Under the pieces are notes generated by a model. It made no database searches and was not told the origin of the DNA. It saw only the letters and a list, made by a program, of their open reading frames with translations. Positions 47,701 through 56,393 of a stretch of 64,000 nucleotides of DNA are shown in pieces. How positions within the stretch are numbered: the stretch's first letter is position 1; each line of letters begins with the position of its first letter. Location of the stretch: the NCBI GenBank assembly GCA_900317305.1, contig ONGG01000009.1, positions 18,242-82,241 of the forward strand, read 5' to 3'. The position numbers and the translations under genes are program-made. This DNA comes from an uncultured Prevotellaceae bacterium (GTDB lineage Bacteria > Bacteroidota > Bacteroidia > Bacteroidales > Bacteroidaceae).

Positions 47701-47760
47701 CAAATCAAAACAAAAACTTCGTGTTTTGTTTTGCTTTGCGCTCGGTTTGCACTATCTTTG
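47701..47760 (+). repeat. Hairpin-promoter repeat, copy 4, driving pepO
   Basis: An imperfect inverted repeat (47701-47717 against 47722-47738) around a TTCG-type loop; its right arm supplies TTTG (47730-47733), followed after 19 bases by TATCTTTG (47753-47760). The segment before it (CGAAGATAGGCTGCACCTCG) matches 28135-28154 closely. A few bases on is the pepO leader. Confidence 0.75.
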
Positions 47761-47837
47761 CACCACAACTAACGATTCATAATCGCGACTATTCAGACAA
47801 TTAATGTTTAACCTGTTATAATTTCGGAAATACTACA

Positions 47838-49856
47838 ATGAGAAGAACTATCCTTCTGGCCTTCACGGCTATTGCCATGCTCGGTGCCAGCGCACAGAAC
47901 AAAGGCTTCGACACAGCCAACCTCGACACCAGCATAAAGCCTGGCGACGACTTCTACCAGTATGCCGCCGGCGGATGGCTGCGCAGCCACCCCCTCGACG
48001 ACGAGCACACCGACAACGGAGCTTTCACCGACCTGTATGAGAAAAGTCAGGTCGACATCCAGGAACTCATCCTGCAATATGCCAACACCCCGCAGCAGAA
48101 AGGCACCCTGGGCCAGAAAATCGGCTCACTCTACAACCTGATGATGGACAGCGTGCGACTGAACCGTGAGGGATGGCAGCCCCTGCGCCCCACCCTTGAG
48201 CAGATAGCCGCCATCAAGGACCGCCGCGAATACCAACTCGTCACCGCACTGCTCGACTACAAGGGCGAGAACACCATGATGTATGGCATCGGCGTGGGAG
48301 CCGACCAGCGCAATGCCAGCCAGAACATCGTGGGCGTAGGCCAGGGTGGCATCGGACTGGGCACACGCGACTACTATCTGAACGACGACGAGCAGACGGT
48401 GCGCATTCGCGAGGCCTACAAGACCTTTATGCGCAACCTCTTCAAGATGGTGGGCAACGACGACGACACGGCCGAAAAGAAGATGCAGGCAGTGATGGCC
48501 ATCGAGACCCGCATCGCCAAAGCCAGCTACAGCCGAGTGCAACTGCGCGACATCGACGCCAACTACCACAAGATGAGTTACAACCAGCTGGTGACCGACT
48601 TCCCCGGCATCGACTGGGGCAACGTGTTCCTCGCCTCTGGATTCCCCCGCTTCGACGCCGTGGACGTGGGGCAGCCCGAGCCTATCCATGAGGTGGAGAA
48701 AATCCTGGCCGAGACACCCCTCGACGACCTGAAGGCATACGCCGAGATCAAGGTCATCGCCGGTGCCGCCAGCCAACTGAGCGACGACTTCCGCGCCGAG
48801 GCCTTCAAACTCAGCAGCATCATGAACGGTGTGCAGCAAGACCGTCCGCGCTGGAAACGTGCCGTGTCGCTCGTGAGCAGTGTCATGGGCGAGGCCGTGG
48901 GCAAGCTCTATGTCGAGAAGCATTTCCCCGAGAGCAGCAAGCAGCGCATGCTCCAGCTCGTGGCCAACCTGCAGGAGGCCCTCTCACAGCGCATCGACGA
49001 GGCCACATGGATGAGTCCCGAGACGAAACTGCAGGCCAAGGACAAACTGAGCAACTTCATCGTGAAAATCGGCTATCCCGACAAATGGAAGGACTACAGC
49101 GGCCTGCAGGTAGACGAGAGCCTCTCGCTCTACGAGAACCTGGGCAACATCTCCGCCTTCCTGGTGCAGGACCAGATCAACCGCAAGGTGAACAAGCCCG
49201 TCGACAAGGACGAGTGGTTGATGACGCCCCAGACCATCAATGCCTACTACAACCCCACCACCAACGAGATCTGCTTCCCCGCTGCCATCCTGCAGCCCCC
49301 ATTCTTTGACGCCAATGCCGACGACGCCATCAACTACGGTGCCATCGGCGGCGTGATCGGACACGAGATGAGCCATGGCTTCGACGACCAGGGCAGCCAG
49401 TTCGACAAGACCGGCAACCAGCACAACTGGTGGACCGACCTCGACAAGAAGAACTACGACGCACGCACGAAGGTGCTCGAGGACTACTTCAGCACCGTGG
49501 AGGCCGTTCCCGGCAAGTTCATCAACGGCAAGCAGACCCTCGGCGAGAACATCGGCGACAACGGCGGCATCAACATCGCCTTCCGTGCCCTGCAGAACGC
49601 GATGAAGAAGACTCCCCTCGGCATAATCGACGGCTTCACCCCCGAGCAGCGTTTCTTCCTCTCCTGGGCCCGCGTCTGGGCCTCCAACATGCGCCCCGAA
49701 TACGTGGAGTATCTCATCACCGTCGACACCCACTCGCCCAACAAGGCCCGCGTCAACGCCGCCCTGCCCCACATCGACGCCTGGTACGACGCCTTCAATA
49801 TCAAGAAAGGCGCCAAGCTCTTCCTGGCAAAGAAGAAGCGCGCGCATATTTGGTAG
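47838..49856 (+). CDS. pepO: M13-family zinc metallopeptidase (PepO/neprilysin-like)
   Basis: Exported endopeptidase. The 672-residue product has a signal peptide (ending GASAQ), the N-terminal M13 helical domain (DDFYQYAAGGWL), and the catalytic domain with the zinc HExxH in VIGHEMSHGFDDQG, the third ligand and Asp in ENIGDNGG, and NAYYNPTTNEICFPAAILQPPFF. Length and order match the family. There is no lipobox Cys, so it is probably periplasmic. Promoter is the repeat at 47701 and terminator at 49896. Confidence 0.94.
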   Translation: MRRTILLAFTAIAMLGASAQNKGFDTANLDTSIKPGDDFYQYAAGGWLRSHPLDDEHTDNGAFTDLYEKSQVDIQELILQYANTPQQKGTLGQKIGSLYNLMMDSVRLNREGWQPLRPTLEQIAAIKDRREYQLVTALLDYKGENTMMYGIGVGADQRNASQNIVGVGQGGIGLGTRDYYLNDDEQTVRIREAYKTFMRNLFKMVGNDDDTAEKKMQAVMAIETRIAKASYSRVQLRDIDANYHKMSYNQLVTDFPGIDWGNVFLASGFPRFDAVDVGQPEPIHEVEKILAETPLDDLKAYAEIKVIAGAASQLSDDFRAEAFKLSSIMNGVQQDRPRWKRAVSLVSSVMGEAVGKLYVEKHFPESSKQRMLQLVANLQEALSQRIDEATWMSPETKLQAKDKLSNFIVKIGYPDKWKDYSGLQVDESLSLYENLGNISAFLVQDQINRKVNKPVDKDEWLMTPQTINAYYNPTTNEICFPAAILQPPFFDANADDAINYGAIGGVIGHEMSHGFDDQGSQFDKTGNQHNWWTDLDKKNYDARTKVLEDYFSTVEAVPGKFINGKQTLGENIGDNGGINIAFRALQNAMKKTPLGIIDGFTPEQRFFLSWARVWASNMRPEYVEYLITVDTHSPNKARVNAALPHIDAWYDAFNIKKGAKLFLAKKKRAHIW

Positions 49857-49895
49857 GATATCAATAATCTACTTTTGACGAGAATCCATATCGAC

Positions 49896-49936
49896 AAATC
49901 GGAAGCGGCCACTTAGCCGCTTCCGATTTGTTTTTT
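49896..49936 (+). terminator. Intrinsic terminator after pepO
   Basis: AAATCGGAAGCGGC pairs perfectly with GCCGCTTCCGATTT (14 bp, 6-base loop), followed by GTTTTTT. Confidence 0.88.
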
Positions 49937-50258
49937 AACGATGGTATTGAAGAGGAAGACACTCGATGGAGTTAACAGCGAGGAGTTGAAGTAGTTCAAT
50001 AACACCATGTATTATTGCAGAGCCAAATTCGATATATTAAAAATCTAGATGGAGGAATCCTCTAAAATGCCCCCAAGATACATTTCCCCCTCGAAAAAAA
50101 TATGACAACCATGCTCAACTGACTTTTCATGTTTGTTAATGAGCAGGTCGAGCAGATGGAGAATGGGCAGCTAAGACGATATTCGAAATCATGGGCAAGA
50201 AAAACATCATATTATCAAATGGTCCCACCGGTCGAGGTACTTAGCTTGATTTATTCAT
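49937..50258. other. Left boundary of the A+T-rich island, no recognised gene
   Basis: Between pepO and the end of the retron operon. Short plus-strand frames exist (one reading KTIFEIMGKKNIIL and similar), but none has a start, length or family match. Composition switches here from the G+C-rich chromosome to the A+T-rich island. No clear terminator for the minus-strand operon and no attachment-site repeat were seen. Confidence 0.5.
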
Positions 50259-51380
50259 TTATTTCTCTTCATTCGTAAGCTTATGGAAGTTAAAACGATA
50301 TGTTATTCCGTCGTCAACATTGTCAAGGATTTCATTTTTTAGTTGAGATTCTTTTACAAGGTAAAACCTCCGACGCCCAATTACTTTACCATTAATTAAA
50401 TACCTGAAATCACTTTCAACTGTTACTTCTGCATAACCTTTAAGAATGGACTCCATACGTTTCATTACCTCAACAATCTCCATCATCTTCCCAGAGTCGT
50501 CATCTTCTATTTTACAATCATGCCAAACAATTATAGAACACTTCTCTTCACTCTCTTCATAGTTTACATATATTTTCCCATCAAGTGGTAGTCTACTTAT
50601 AATAATATTAAAGAACCAAGTGAGTGCGGTTCTAAAAATATTCACATTCGTATAAAAACTCACATTATCTAAATTTGCGCGTACCATCATTCTCTGGATT
50701 GGTTGCTCTGACAAAGGCTTCTCAAGGTCTAATGGTCTTTGTAGATCCTTTGAAATTACTTCGGTAATTTGGTCACACCCATCATCAGAAAGGGAAATAG
50801 GCTTACAGTATTCATCCTCAACTATGTCAAGAAATGTATTCATAAAATGCCCATCGACTTTTATGGCTTTCCCAAACTGTTCAAACTCATTTGCAGTCTC
50901 CTCTATGTGTAGTGGATGTTTATGTTGACATAGTTCTTTTACTTGTTTTGAGGAACAAGTAAGACTATACTTTTTGCCTTCTGCACCAATCCATTCTTTG
51001 TAAGTACCATATTTCCCAAGAACAAATAGAAAAAGAAGGGCTTTTAATGTCTTGGGGATTGATGTTGTCCTGACCTCTTCTATTAATTGTTTCTGAATAG
51101 AAACAATAGATTTTGCGAAGGCAGACTCATCGGCTTTGTCCGGGAATAAAATGATACCATATGACTTACCCTCGCCAAATTTTGACAGCAATCGTGATAC
51201 ATTCGCAGGTTGTGTGAATGTATCCTCAATAGAGATTTCTTCTCCTGATTTTGAATCTTTGAACTTTTTGCCTAAAGACATATATTGTTTCTTCAGTTTG
51301 AGTATTTCTTTTCTTTGTAATGGAGTAACTGAAGGATCATTTAACAATGTCTGAAAAAAAACTAGGTTTTTATCGGCCAT
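50259..51380 (-). CDS. Degenerate histidine-kinase/GHKL-like protein, retron operon
   Basis: A 373-residue cytoplasmic protein, last gene of the RT operon, six bases after the receiver-HEPN gene. Residues about 230-350 read like a HATPase_c domain: NIFRTALTWFFNIIISRLPL resembles the N-box helix and DGKIYVNYEESEEKCSIIVW the following strands, but a proper N-box Asn-Ala-x-Lys and G boxes are not visible. The N-terminal half is helical with no known motif and no membrane segment. It could be an inactive kinase-fold partner for the receiver proteins. The assignment is inferred from fold-like pattern and neighbours. Confidence 0.5.
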   Translation of the reverse strand: MADKNLVFFQTLLNDPSVTPLQRKEILKLKKQYMSLGKKFKDSKSGEEISIEDTFTQPANVSRLLSKFGEGKSYGIILFPDKADESAFAKSIVSIQKQLIEEVRTTSIPKTLKALLFLFVLGKYGTYKEWIGAEGKKYSLTCSSKQVKELCQHKHPLHIEETANEFEQFGKAIKVDGHFMNTFLDIVEDEYCKPISLSDDGCDQITEVISKDLQRPLDLEKPLSEQPIQRMMVRANLDNVSFYTNVNIFRTALTWFFNIIISRLPLDGKIYVNYEESEEKCSIIVWHDCKIEDDDSGKMMEIVEVMKRMESILKGYAEVTVESDFRYLINGKVIGRRRFYLVKESQLKNEILDNVDDGITYRFNFHKLTNEEK

Positions 51381-51386
51381 AACATA

Positions 51387-53036
51387 TTATCTATAGTTAT
51401 TAATCAAAGAGCACACGACATTCATTATATCAAGCACATTCTGATAGTCCAGAACGACAGGCTTGGAGTCTATAAAATCAGGGTGATTGAAATCATTCCG
51501 AATTTTCACAAGACTAACAGGATCTATGTCTGTAAGGCCAACATGTTCAATTACATTATATAATTTTTGAGCATACGGTATCCTACTATGACTATTTTCG
51601 GTTTTTTTTCCACAATATAGTTTATTATGCGTTTTTTTTCCAGTTTTCTCGTTAAATATCATCAGGTATGTTTGGTCGCGACGGAACTGGAAATAATAAA
51701 GTCCATCTTTTCCTTCAATTCCATTTTCATCTATCATCTGCTTGGCAAATGCTTCAAGTATTAGAAAGTAGTACATAAACGCAGTGTCATGATTAGGCTT
51801 GGCTGCAAAAAGAGAGCTTTGCGCCAATTTTATATAACCTATAATAGCATTCGCCATTTCCTTACTAATTAAACGGGTCTTTTTATTGCTTAATTTGCGT
51901 AATTTTTCCATCACGTCATGATTGACTTTATAGATATTTTTTAAATATGCTTTGGACGCGGCTTGTTCTATTGCATCAATAAGCTGCTTTATTGACCTTT
52001 CTGTGTATCCTTCTTCTACACTTTTGGATGGAGATTCTTTAATGATAAAATTGTCAATGCCTAACTGTTGCCATGATAATAGGTTCCATACCTTGTTTGA
52101 AGCAGTAAAGCCTATCACCTGAATACCTTTATTTATTCTTTTTACTTCCTCGAGAACCTTAACGCCAGTAAGTTTTACATTCGGGTCAATGTTATTGTGG
52201 TCAGAATCATGCAGGCGCAAATCCAAAATTATTGTATCGGGATTGTATTCCATGACTTTAGCCTTCACTTGCTGAATAATTTCATCTCTCGTTTTTGCTC
52301 TTTTAAAATCTTCACCCATGCATTGTACATGGCCAGACAATAACGATTCAAAAAAAGGCCTCCAACCTTTATCCATTTCATCATCTATAACAAGCACTTT
52401 ATTGTTAGATGTACAAGTGTTGAGTACTATAGGTGCCTCGCTAATAGATAAAATCGTTTTAAGATAAGTGAAATAAAGTGATTTGTCCACCTCATTATCA
52501 ATTCCAGTTATTCCAAGTGCTTTGCTCCACCGATAGACACACCATTCATTAGTTATTGTGTGAACATTTTTGAAGGCAGCAGGAGGCTCGACAGTAATAC
52601 CTTTCAGTGCTTGTACAAGAATGTCTTTGTTCGCGTGGCGAGTTGTATCAGTGTTTTCAAGAAAACATTCTATTGCTTGCTTTGAATTCAGTACATAGTG
52701 CACATTGGGTGCCAATATTAGATTTGCATATCTACAGTGTTCAAAAAAGGCACCTTTTGTTTCTGTACCAAGAAGAACAATGTGAAATTGAAGCCTTCCC
52801 TCTAAAACCATAATCAAATAAATCCACAGAGCCAGTTCCACGCCACTATATGACAAAGCGCTCTCTGTGTTCCTTGTCGTTAGTACATAAATCACATATT
52901 GGTCTTTCTGATTAAGATACTCATTAACAAAACTCCTCACATCCGTGATTTCTTGATTCGCTATTATAGCAAGATTCTTGTCAATAAACTCATATCGACT
53001 GCTATTCTTTCCATTTGAGATTAATATGTTTTTCAT
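51387..53036 (-). CDS. Receiver-domain protein with C-terminal HEPN-like RNxxxH motif
   Basis: A 549-residue soluble protein. Residues 1-200 form an alpha/beta region of unknown type. Residues 211-340 are a canonical receiver: acidic pair D218/D219 (VLVIDDE), phospho-acceptor D272 (TIILDLRL), T311 (GFTAS) and K333 (IIKES). Residues about 370-549 are helical, with DTAFMYYFLILEAFAKQMID (417-436) and IRNDFNHPD carrying R513-N514-x3-H518, the RNxxxH form of the HEPN RNase motif. A phosphorylation- or interaction-gated RNase effector is the natural inference. It sits three bases after the 209-residue gene. Confidence 0.72.
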   Translation of the reverse strand: MKNILISNGKNSSRYEFIDKNLAIIANQEITDVRSFVNEYLNQKDQYVIYVLTTRNTESALSYSGVELALWIYLIMVLEGRLQFHIVLLGTETKGAFFEHCRYANLILAPNVHYVLNSKQAIECFLENTDTTRHANKDILVQALKGITVEPPAAFKNVHTITNEWCVYRWSKALGITGIDNEVDKSLYFTYLKTILSISEAPIVLNTCTSNNKVLVIDDEMDKGWRPFFESLLSGHVQCMGEDFKRAKTRDEIIQQVKAKVMEYNPDTIILDLRLHDSDHNNIDPNVKLTGVKVLEEVKRINKGIQVIGFTASNKVWNLLSWQQLGIDNFIIKESPSKSVEEGYTERSIKQLIDAIEQAASKAYLKNIYKVNHDVMEKLRKLSNKKTRLISKEMANAIIGYIKLAQSSLFAAKPNHDTAFMYYFLILEAFAKQMIDENGIEGKDGLYYFQFRRDQTYLMIFNEKTGKKTHNKLYCGKKTENSHSRIPYAQKLYNVIEHVGLTDIDPVSLVKIRNDFNHPDFIDSKPVVLDYQNVLDIMNVVCSLINNYR

Positions 53037-53039
53037 GAC

Positions 53040-53669
53040 TTACTGCTTATCTATTACTTGTTGAATATAATCCTTAAAGAATCCCGCAGTAACGGGTTCA
53101 TCTCGAGATAGCAACCCCTTTAAATCTTCTTTTATTTGGGCCAATTCTGGCGCTTTTAAATTTGGTAATAAAAATTTCAATTCACCAATTTCCTTTTTGG
53201 CAAGTTCATCTGAATCCGAGATACTGAAAAGCTTATCATATACGTTGACCTGGAAGGCTAATAGTATATTGATTAAATATCTCTCTCCGAAAATAAGCTT
53301 AGAAATATTAGTCTCATCATTTTGTGTGACAAACCACGGTAGATTGGCGTATAAATCATCGCTTTTAATAGTTCCGTTATTTTTGCTGACATTAGAGGAA
53401 TTATCTCCGCTGAACACTACAACCGAAACGCCATGAGCATTAAATACCGATTGTAGATATTCTGGGGTAATCTCATTGTCTACAAATTCATAGGACCTGT
53501 GTAACAATATCAATTTTGCATCTGGAAAATGCTCAACAATATACTCATCAACTTCTTCTTTTGTACATGACATTGTTGCATCAGTCTTAATGAGTTTTTC
53601 ATTAAGTTTTACCTTGAGTTGTTGCTCAAGGCGATCTCGTCTGTCTTCTAACAAATATATCATAGTCAA
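53040..53669 (-). CDS. Receiver-like (pseudo-receiver) protein, retron operon
   Basis: A 209-residue cytoplasmic protein. The first 95 residues have receiver-fold topology: strand MIYLLEDRRDR (acidic E8/D9), strand AKLILLHRSYE where His57 replaces the usual phospho-acceptor Asp, and VSVVVFSGD with the Ser/Thr position. So it looks like a receiver that cannot be phosphorylated in the standard way. The rest is helical. Its ATG overlaps the RT stop by four bases (ATGA), so it is made with the RT. The function is unknown; binding to the kinase-like protein or the RT extension is a guess. Confidence 0.6.
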   Translation of the reverse strand: MTMIYLLEDRRDRLEQQLKVKLNEKLIKTDATMSCTKEEVDEYIVEHFPDAKLILLHRSYEFVDNEITPEYLQSVFNAHGVSVVVFSGDNSSNVSKNNGTIKSDDLYANLPWFVTQNDETNISKLIFGERYLINILLAFQVNVYDKLFSISDSDELAKKEIGELKFLLPNLKAPELAQIKEDLKGLLSRDEPVTAGFFKDYIQQVIDKQ

Positions 53670-56122
53670 ATATTCTTATACATTTTAATAAAATACAATA
53701 CGCCGCCAACTTTTCCGTCTAATTCCGTCCATTTACACGGGGTTTTCATATGAGCAGCCACATTTTTTGAAATATTATAGTTTTTTGCCTGATACCCTTT
53801 ATCCAAACAGATAATCGAATAGCTTTTACCATCACAGTGGTCTGCTTCCATCCGCAAGTCTGCCACCGAAAGCAACATTAAGCGAAGTTCTTCAAAGTCG
53901 CCATCTAGCCCATCACGTTTCTTCCCTTCCATAGACAAGTGGCTTCCAATATGAGTTATTATGAGTTCCACGTATTCATCTTGATTATCCACATCAACTG
54001 ACACACAGTTCCCCTTGTTTCTATTTTCCGCAATCCAAGTCATGATTTTCCTAATTGAAGCGAAGATGAGTCGAACATCTGTAAAAAGTTGAACCGGCTC
54101 TAATTCTATGAAACGATCTTGATATTCAACGTCCAATCCACCTTTGTCTGCTAAATGATCGACCCACTCCTTTATACGCATCCTGAAGGTCATGTCATCC
54201 ATATCTGTTCTAAACTCAATTGCGTGCTTGAATTCAAGTATTGATGACATGAATAGTTTTCCATCTATAATGGCACGATAAGGGTGTTCTCCAGGATGTT
54301 CATCACACCACTTACGAACAGCATCATCACCCCAAGCCAGACATATCGGCTTATTGTATGCACTAACTGGTCGACATGAATCATTTTCATGCAACACAAA
54401 GTATTTGATATTATTCCATGTCAATTTATTAATAATCTCATGACGGTCACCTGTTAACAATTCTCCATACAAAGCCTTCTTAGTCATGTCAAGTAGAGTT
54501 TTTACATCTATTGAATTACTATCAGGTCTATGAGTAAACCACTTGATTATATTATGCTGGCTGAATTTATACAATGCTGATACCATCGCATGAGGTGTGT
54601 GATTCTTATCATTAGCATAGTTATCAGTATTTATCTTCCTTTGCTCACTCAGTAAGGCCATAGCGGCATTAACACCTTCTTTTTTATATACGCTCAATAA
54701 CTTTCCAGTGCTAATATTTGTAACACCCTCAATCACTTTTGGTTTGATGTTAGTAATTAACCAGAAGTGATTATTTTTGTTGAGATGTAAGTCTTTTCCG
54801 CTACATAATGATATGTAATAGTGCCCTTTTACCTTCTGGCCTTTTGTGCGGCTATGCAATTTCTTTAGATAGACTTGCAATTTGTCAGGGTCTATTTCTT
54901 TGGAAATTTCCACTGTTTGCCATTTGCCCTCAATACTAAATCCGAAAAAAAACTTTTCCCCATCTTGGTTCAGCTCTATAAGGGTGCAATATTTTTTTTC
55001 AAATGCCCACAACGTGTATGAAAACTTGTATTTAATGCTATTTATATCAGGAGGAGTTGGCCCAATGGCTTCAACAAGGACATCAAAACGATCTTTTAAC
55101 TTAGTATAGGTACTATCAGATTCGCCTTTTACCATTTTCATATACATCAACTTGCCTGACATAACATTTACCAAATCTGGCTCCCCTTTATGTTTATGTC
55201 CAGATTCTCGTTTATAATTTGGATAGAAGTTAGAGTAAGCCTCCTGATAACCGTATTTTTCCCATATATGAAGAATCGTACGAATCCAGTTGACGTATTT
55301 TCTTGTAATGTTAACATGAGAGGCTACGTTAAGTCCTGTCACCTCTTGATGTCCACCCCTTTTCTGAAGACGAGTCTTCCTTTCATTCATTTTGAAATTC
55401 TCTTCCTCAATAATGCGTTTCAGAACATTCATGAACTCTCCTTCCTTTTGATATACATTATGCATACTGGAGAATGTCATATCGTCTGCATATCGGCTAT
55501 AGTTTAAACCAAAATCTTTGGCTACCTTGGTTAGTTTGTAGTCTAATCGTTCACATATCATATTGCTCAACAAAGGAGAGGTAGGTGCCCCCTGGGGCAA
55601 CACATATTTGACGCTCCCATCTAAATTTCTATACTCTATTGAGCACAAACCAGCTATAGCACTAGAGATATTACGAGAAAGATTGTATGGCTTTACTTGC
55701 AATCGCTTCCATACGCGGGCTTGTTCTATGCTAGGGAAAAAATCAGAGAGGTCTATATTCAGTATATAGTTTTGTCTTATATGAATTCGTGCATTATCTA
55801 CAACACTCTTGTTCTCTACAAATCCTGTAACGCAATTCTTTGGATTATACATGCTCGAAAGAATTACATTCAAATAATGGAGCATACTTCTTAACACCTT
55901 TACTGGTGCAGAAATTTCCCGCTCTCCACCTGTTTTTTTAGGAATAGTAAAAACCTTGAAACGTTTTGGATTCTTTGGATTACAAAAATAGGATAATTGT
56001 GCCAAGGTAAAAGGACGAGAAGAATCCCCTTCCTCCTCAAATTTTAAATTATTGAGAAGGTCCAGAAGTTCCATGCGGGACTTCATTGTCATCATTTTTC
56101 CTTTTATCTCTTGTCTATCCAT
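53666..56122 (-). CDS. Retron-type reverse transcriptase with long C-terminal extension
   Basis: An 818-residue RT. The core (about 35-330) shows the retron signatures: NARIH (N110 to H114, the NAxxH motif), first catalytic Asp in LNIDLSDFFPSI (D124), PQGAPTSP (176-183), YADD (211-214) and the retron Y-region VTG (261-263). Typical retron RTs are near 320 residues; here about 480 more follow. Residues 350-620 are unrecognised. Residues 640-775 again resemble a degenerate GHKL ATPase (FTDVRLIFASIRKIMTWIAE, then VELIITHIGS and SYSIICLDKG). A candidate msr-msd RNA lies just upstream. By family knowledge it would make a branched RNA-DNA. Confidence 0.85.
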   Translation of the reverse strand: MDRQEIKGKMMTMKSRMELLDLLNNLKFEEEGDSSRPFTLAQLSYFCNPKNPKRFKVFTIPKKTGGEREISAPVKVLRSMLHYLNVILSSMYNPKNCVTGFVENKSVVDNARIHIRQNYILNIDLSDFFPSIEQARVWKRLQVKPYNLSRNISSAIAGLCSIEYRNLDGSVKYVLPQGAPTSPLLSNMICERLDYKLTKVAKDFGLNYSRYADDMTFSSMHNVYQKEGEFMNVLKRIIEEENFKMNERKTRLQKRGGHQEVTGLNVASHVNITRKYVNWIRTILHIWEKYGYQEAYSNFYPNYKRESGHKHKGEPDLVNVMSGKLMYMKMVKGESDSTYTKLKDRFDVLVEAIGPTPPDINSIKYKFSYTLWAFEKKYCTLIELNQDGEKFFFGFSIEGKWQTVEISKEIDPDKLQVYLKKLHSRTKGQKVKGHYYISLCSGKDLHLNKNNHFWLITNIKPKVIEGVTNISTGKLLSVYKKEGVNAAMALLSEQRKINTDNYANDKNHTPHAMVSALYKFSQHNIIKWFTHRPDSNSIDVKTLLDMTKKALYGELLTGDRHEIINKLTWNNIKYFVLHENDSCRPVSAYNKPICLAWGDDAVRKWCDEHPGEHPYRAIIDGKLFMSSILEFKHAIEFRTDMDDMTFRMRIKEWVDHLADKGGLDVEYQDRFIELEPVQLFTDVRLIFASIRKIMTWIAENRNKGNCVSVDVDNQDEYVELIITHIGSHLSMEGKKRDGLDGDFEELRLMLLSVADLRMEADHCDGKSYSIICLDKGYQAKNYNISKNVAAHMKTPCKWTELDGKVGGVLYFIKMYKNI

Positions 56123-56139
56123 ATTTCATCTTTAAAAAG

Positions 56140-56339
56140 GTTCTTGGCATTCCCTCCAGACGGATTGTTTTCTTTATGTATATTTCTGCTCGTTTTCTAC
56201 AAATATAATTTATTATATTCTTCAAGAATGATACATTGTTAAATATCAAACGTTGTTTATCCTTATTTTAAAAGGACATCTGCTTCAATGTAGCAGACGG
56301 TTATCAAAAGTTCACCACCTTTCGGGTATGCCAAAGAAC
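56140..56339 (-). ncRNA. Candidate retron msr-msd RNA
   Basis: A 200-base minus-strand segment lies between the promoter and the RT gene, closed by long inverted ends: 5-prime GTTCTTTGGCATACCC (56339-56324) and 3-prime GGGAATGCCAAGAAC (56154-56140), which pair over 14 positions with one bulge and one mismatch, as retron a1/a2 ends do. Immediately after a1 is a G (56323), a candidate branching guanosine. Inside are a stem GTCTGCT/AGCAGAT with 7-base loop (56298-56278), a TGATA/TATCA stem, and a perfect AATATAAT-AA-ATTATATT stem in the putative msd part. Exact msr/msd borders cannot be read by eye. Confidence 0.72.
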
Positions 56340-56360
56340 GCTTTTTTGTTTTTGCTGATG

Positions 56361-56393
56361 CAAAGATACTAACTAAATGCGTAATCTATGTTC
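56361..56393 (-). promoter_or_regulatory. Promoter/operator of the retron operon (site C)
   Basis: Minus strand GCGAACATAG, with GAACA followed by exactly 20 bases and TATCTTTG (56368-56361). The usual TTTG -33 box is replaced by the GAACA half-site. The same layout occurs at 59405-59437 and 60485-60517. Here the second arm of the palindrome (GTTC) is degenerate (TTAC). Transcription would start about 15 bases before the a1 repeat of the RNA. Confidence 0.7.

Noticed and set aside
50080-50258. Short plus-strand frame that could be a transposase or phage remnant
   Set aside because: Only fragments of about 30-45 codons, no recognisable motif, no terminal inverted repeats.
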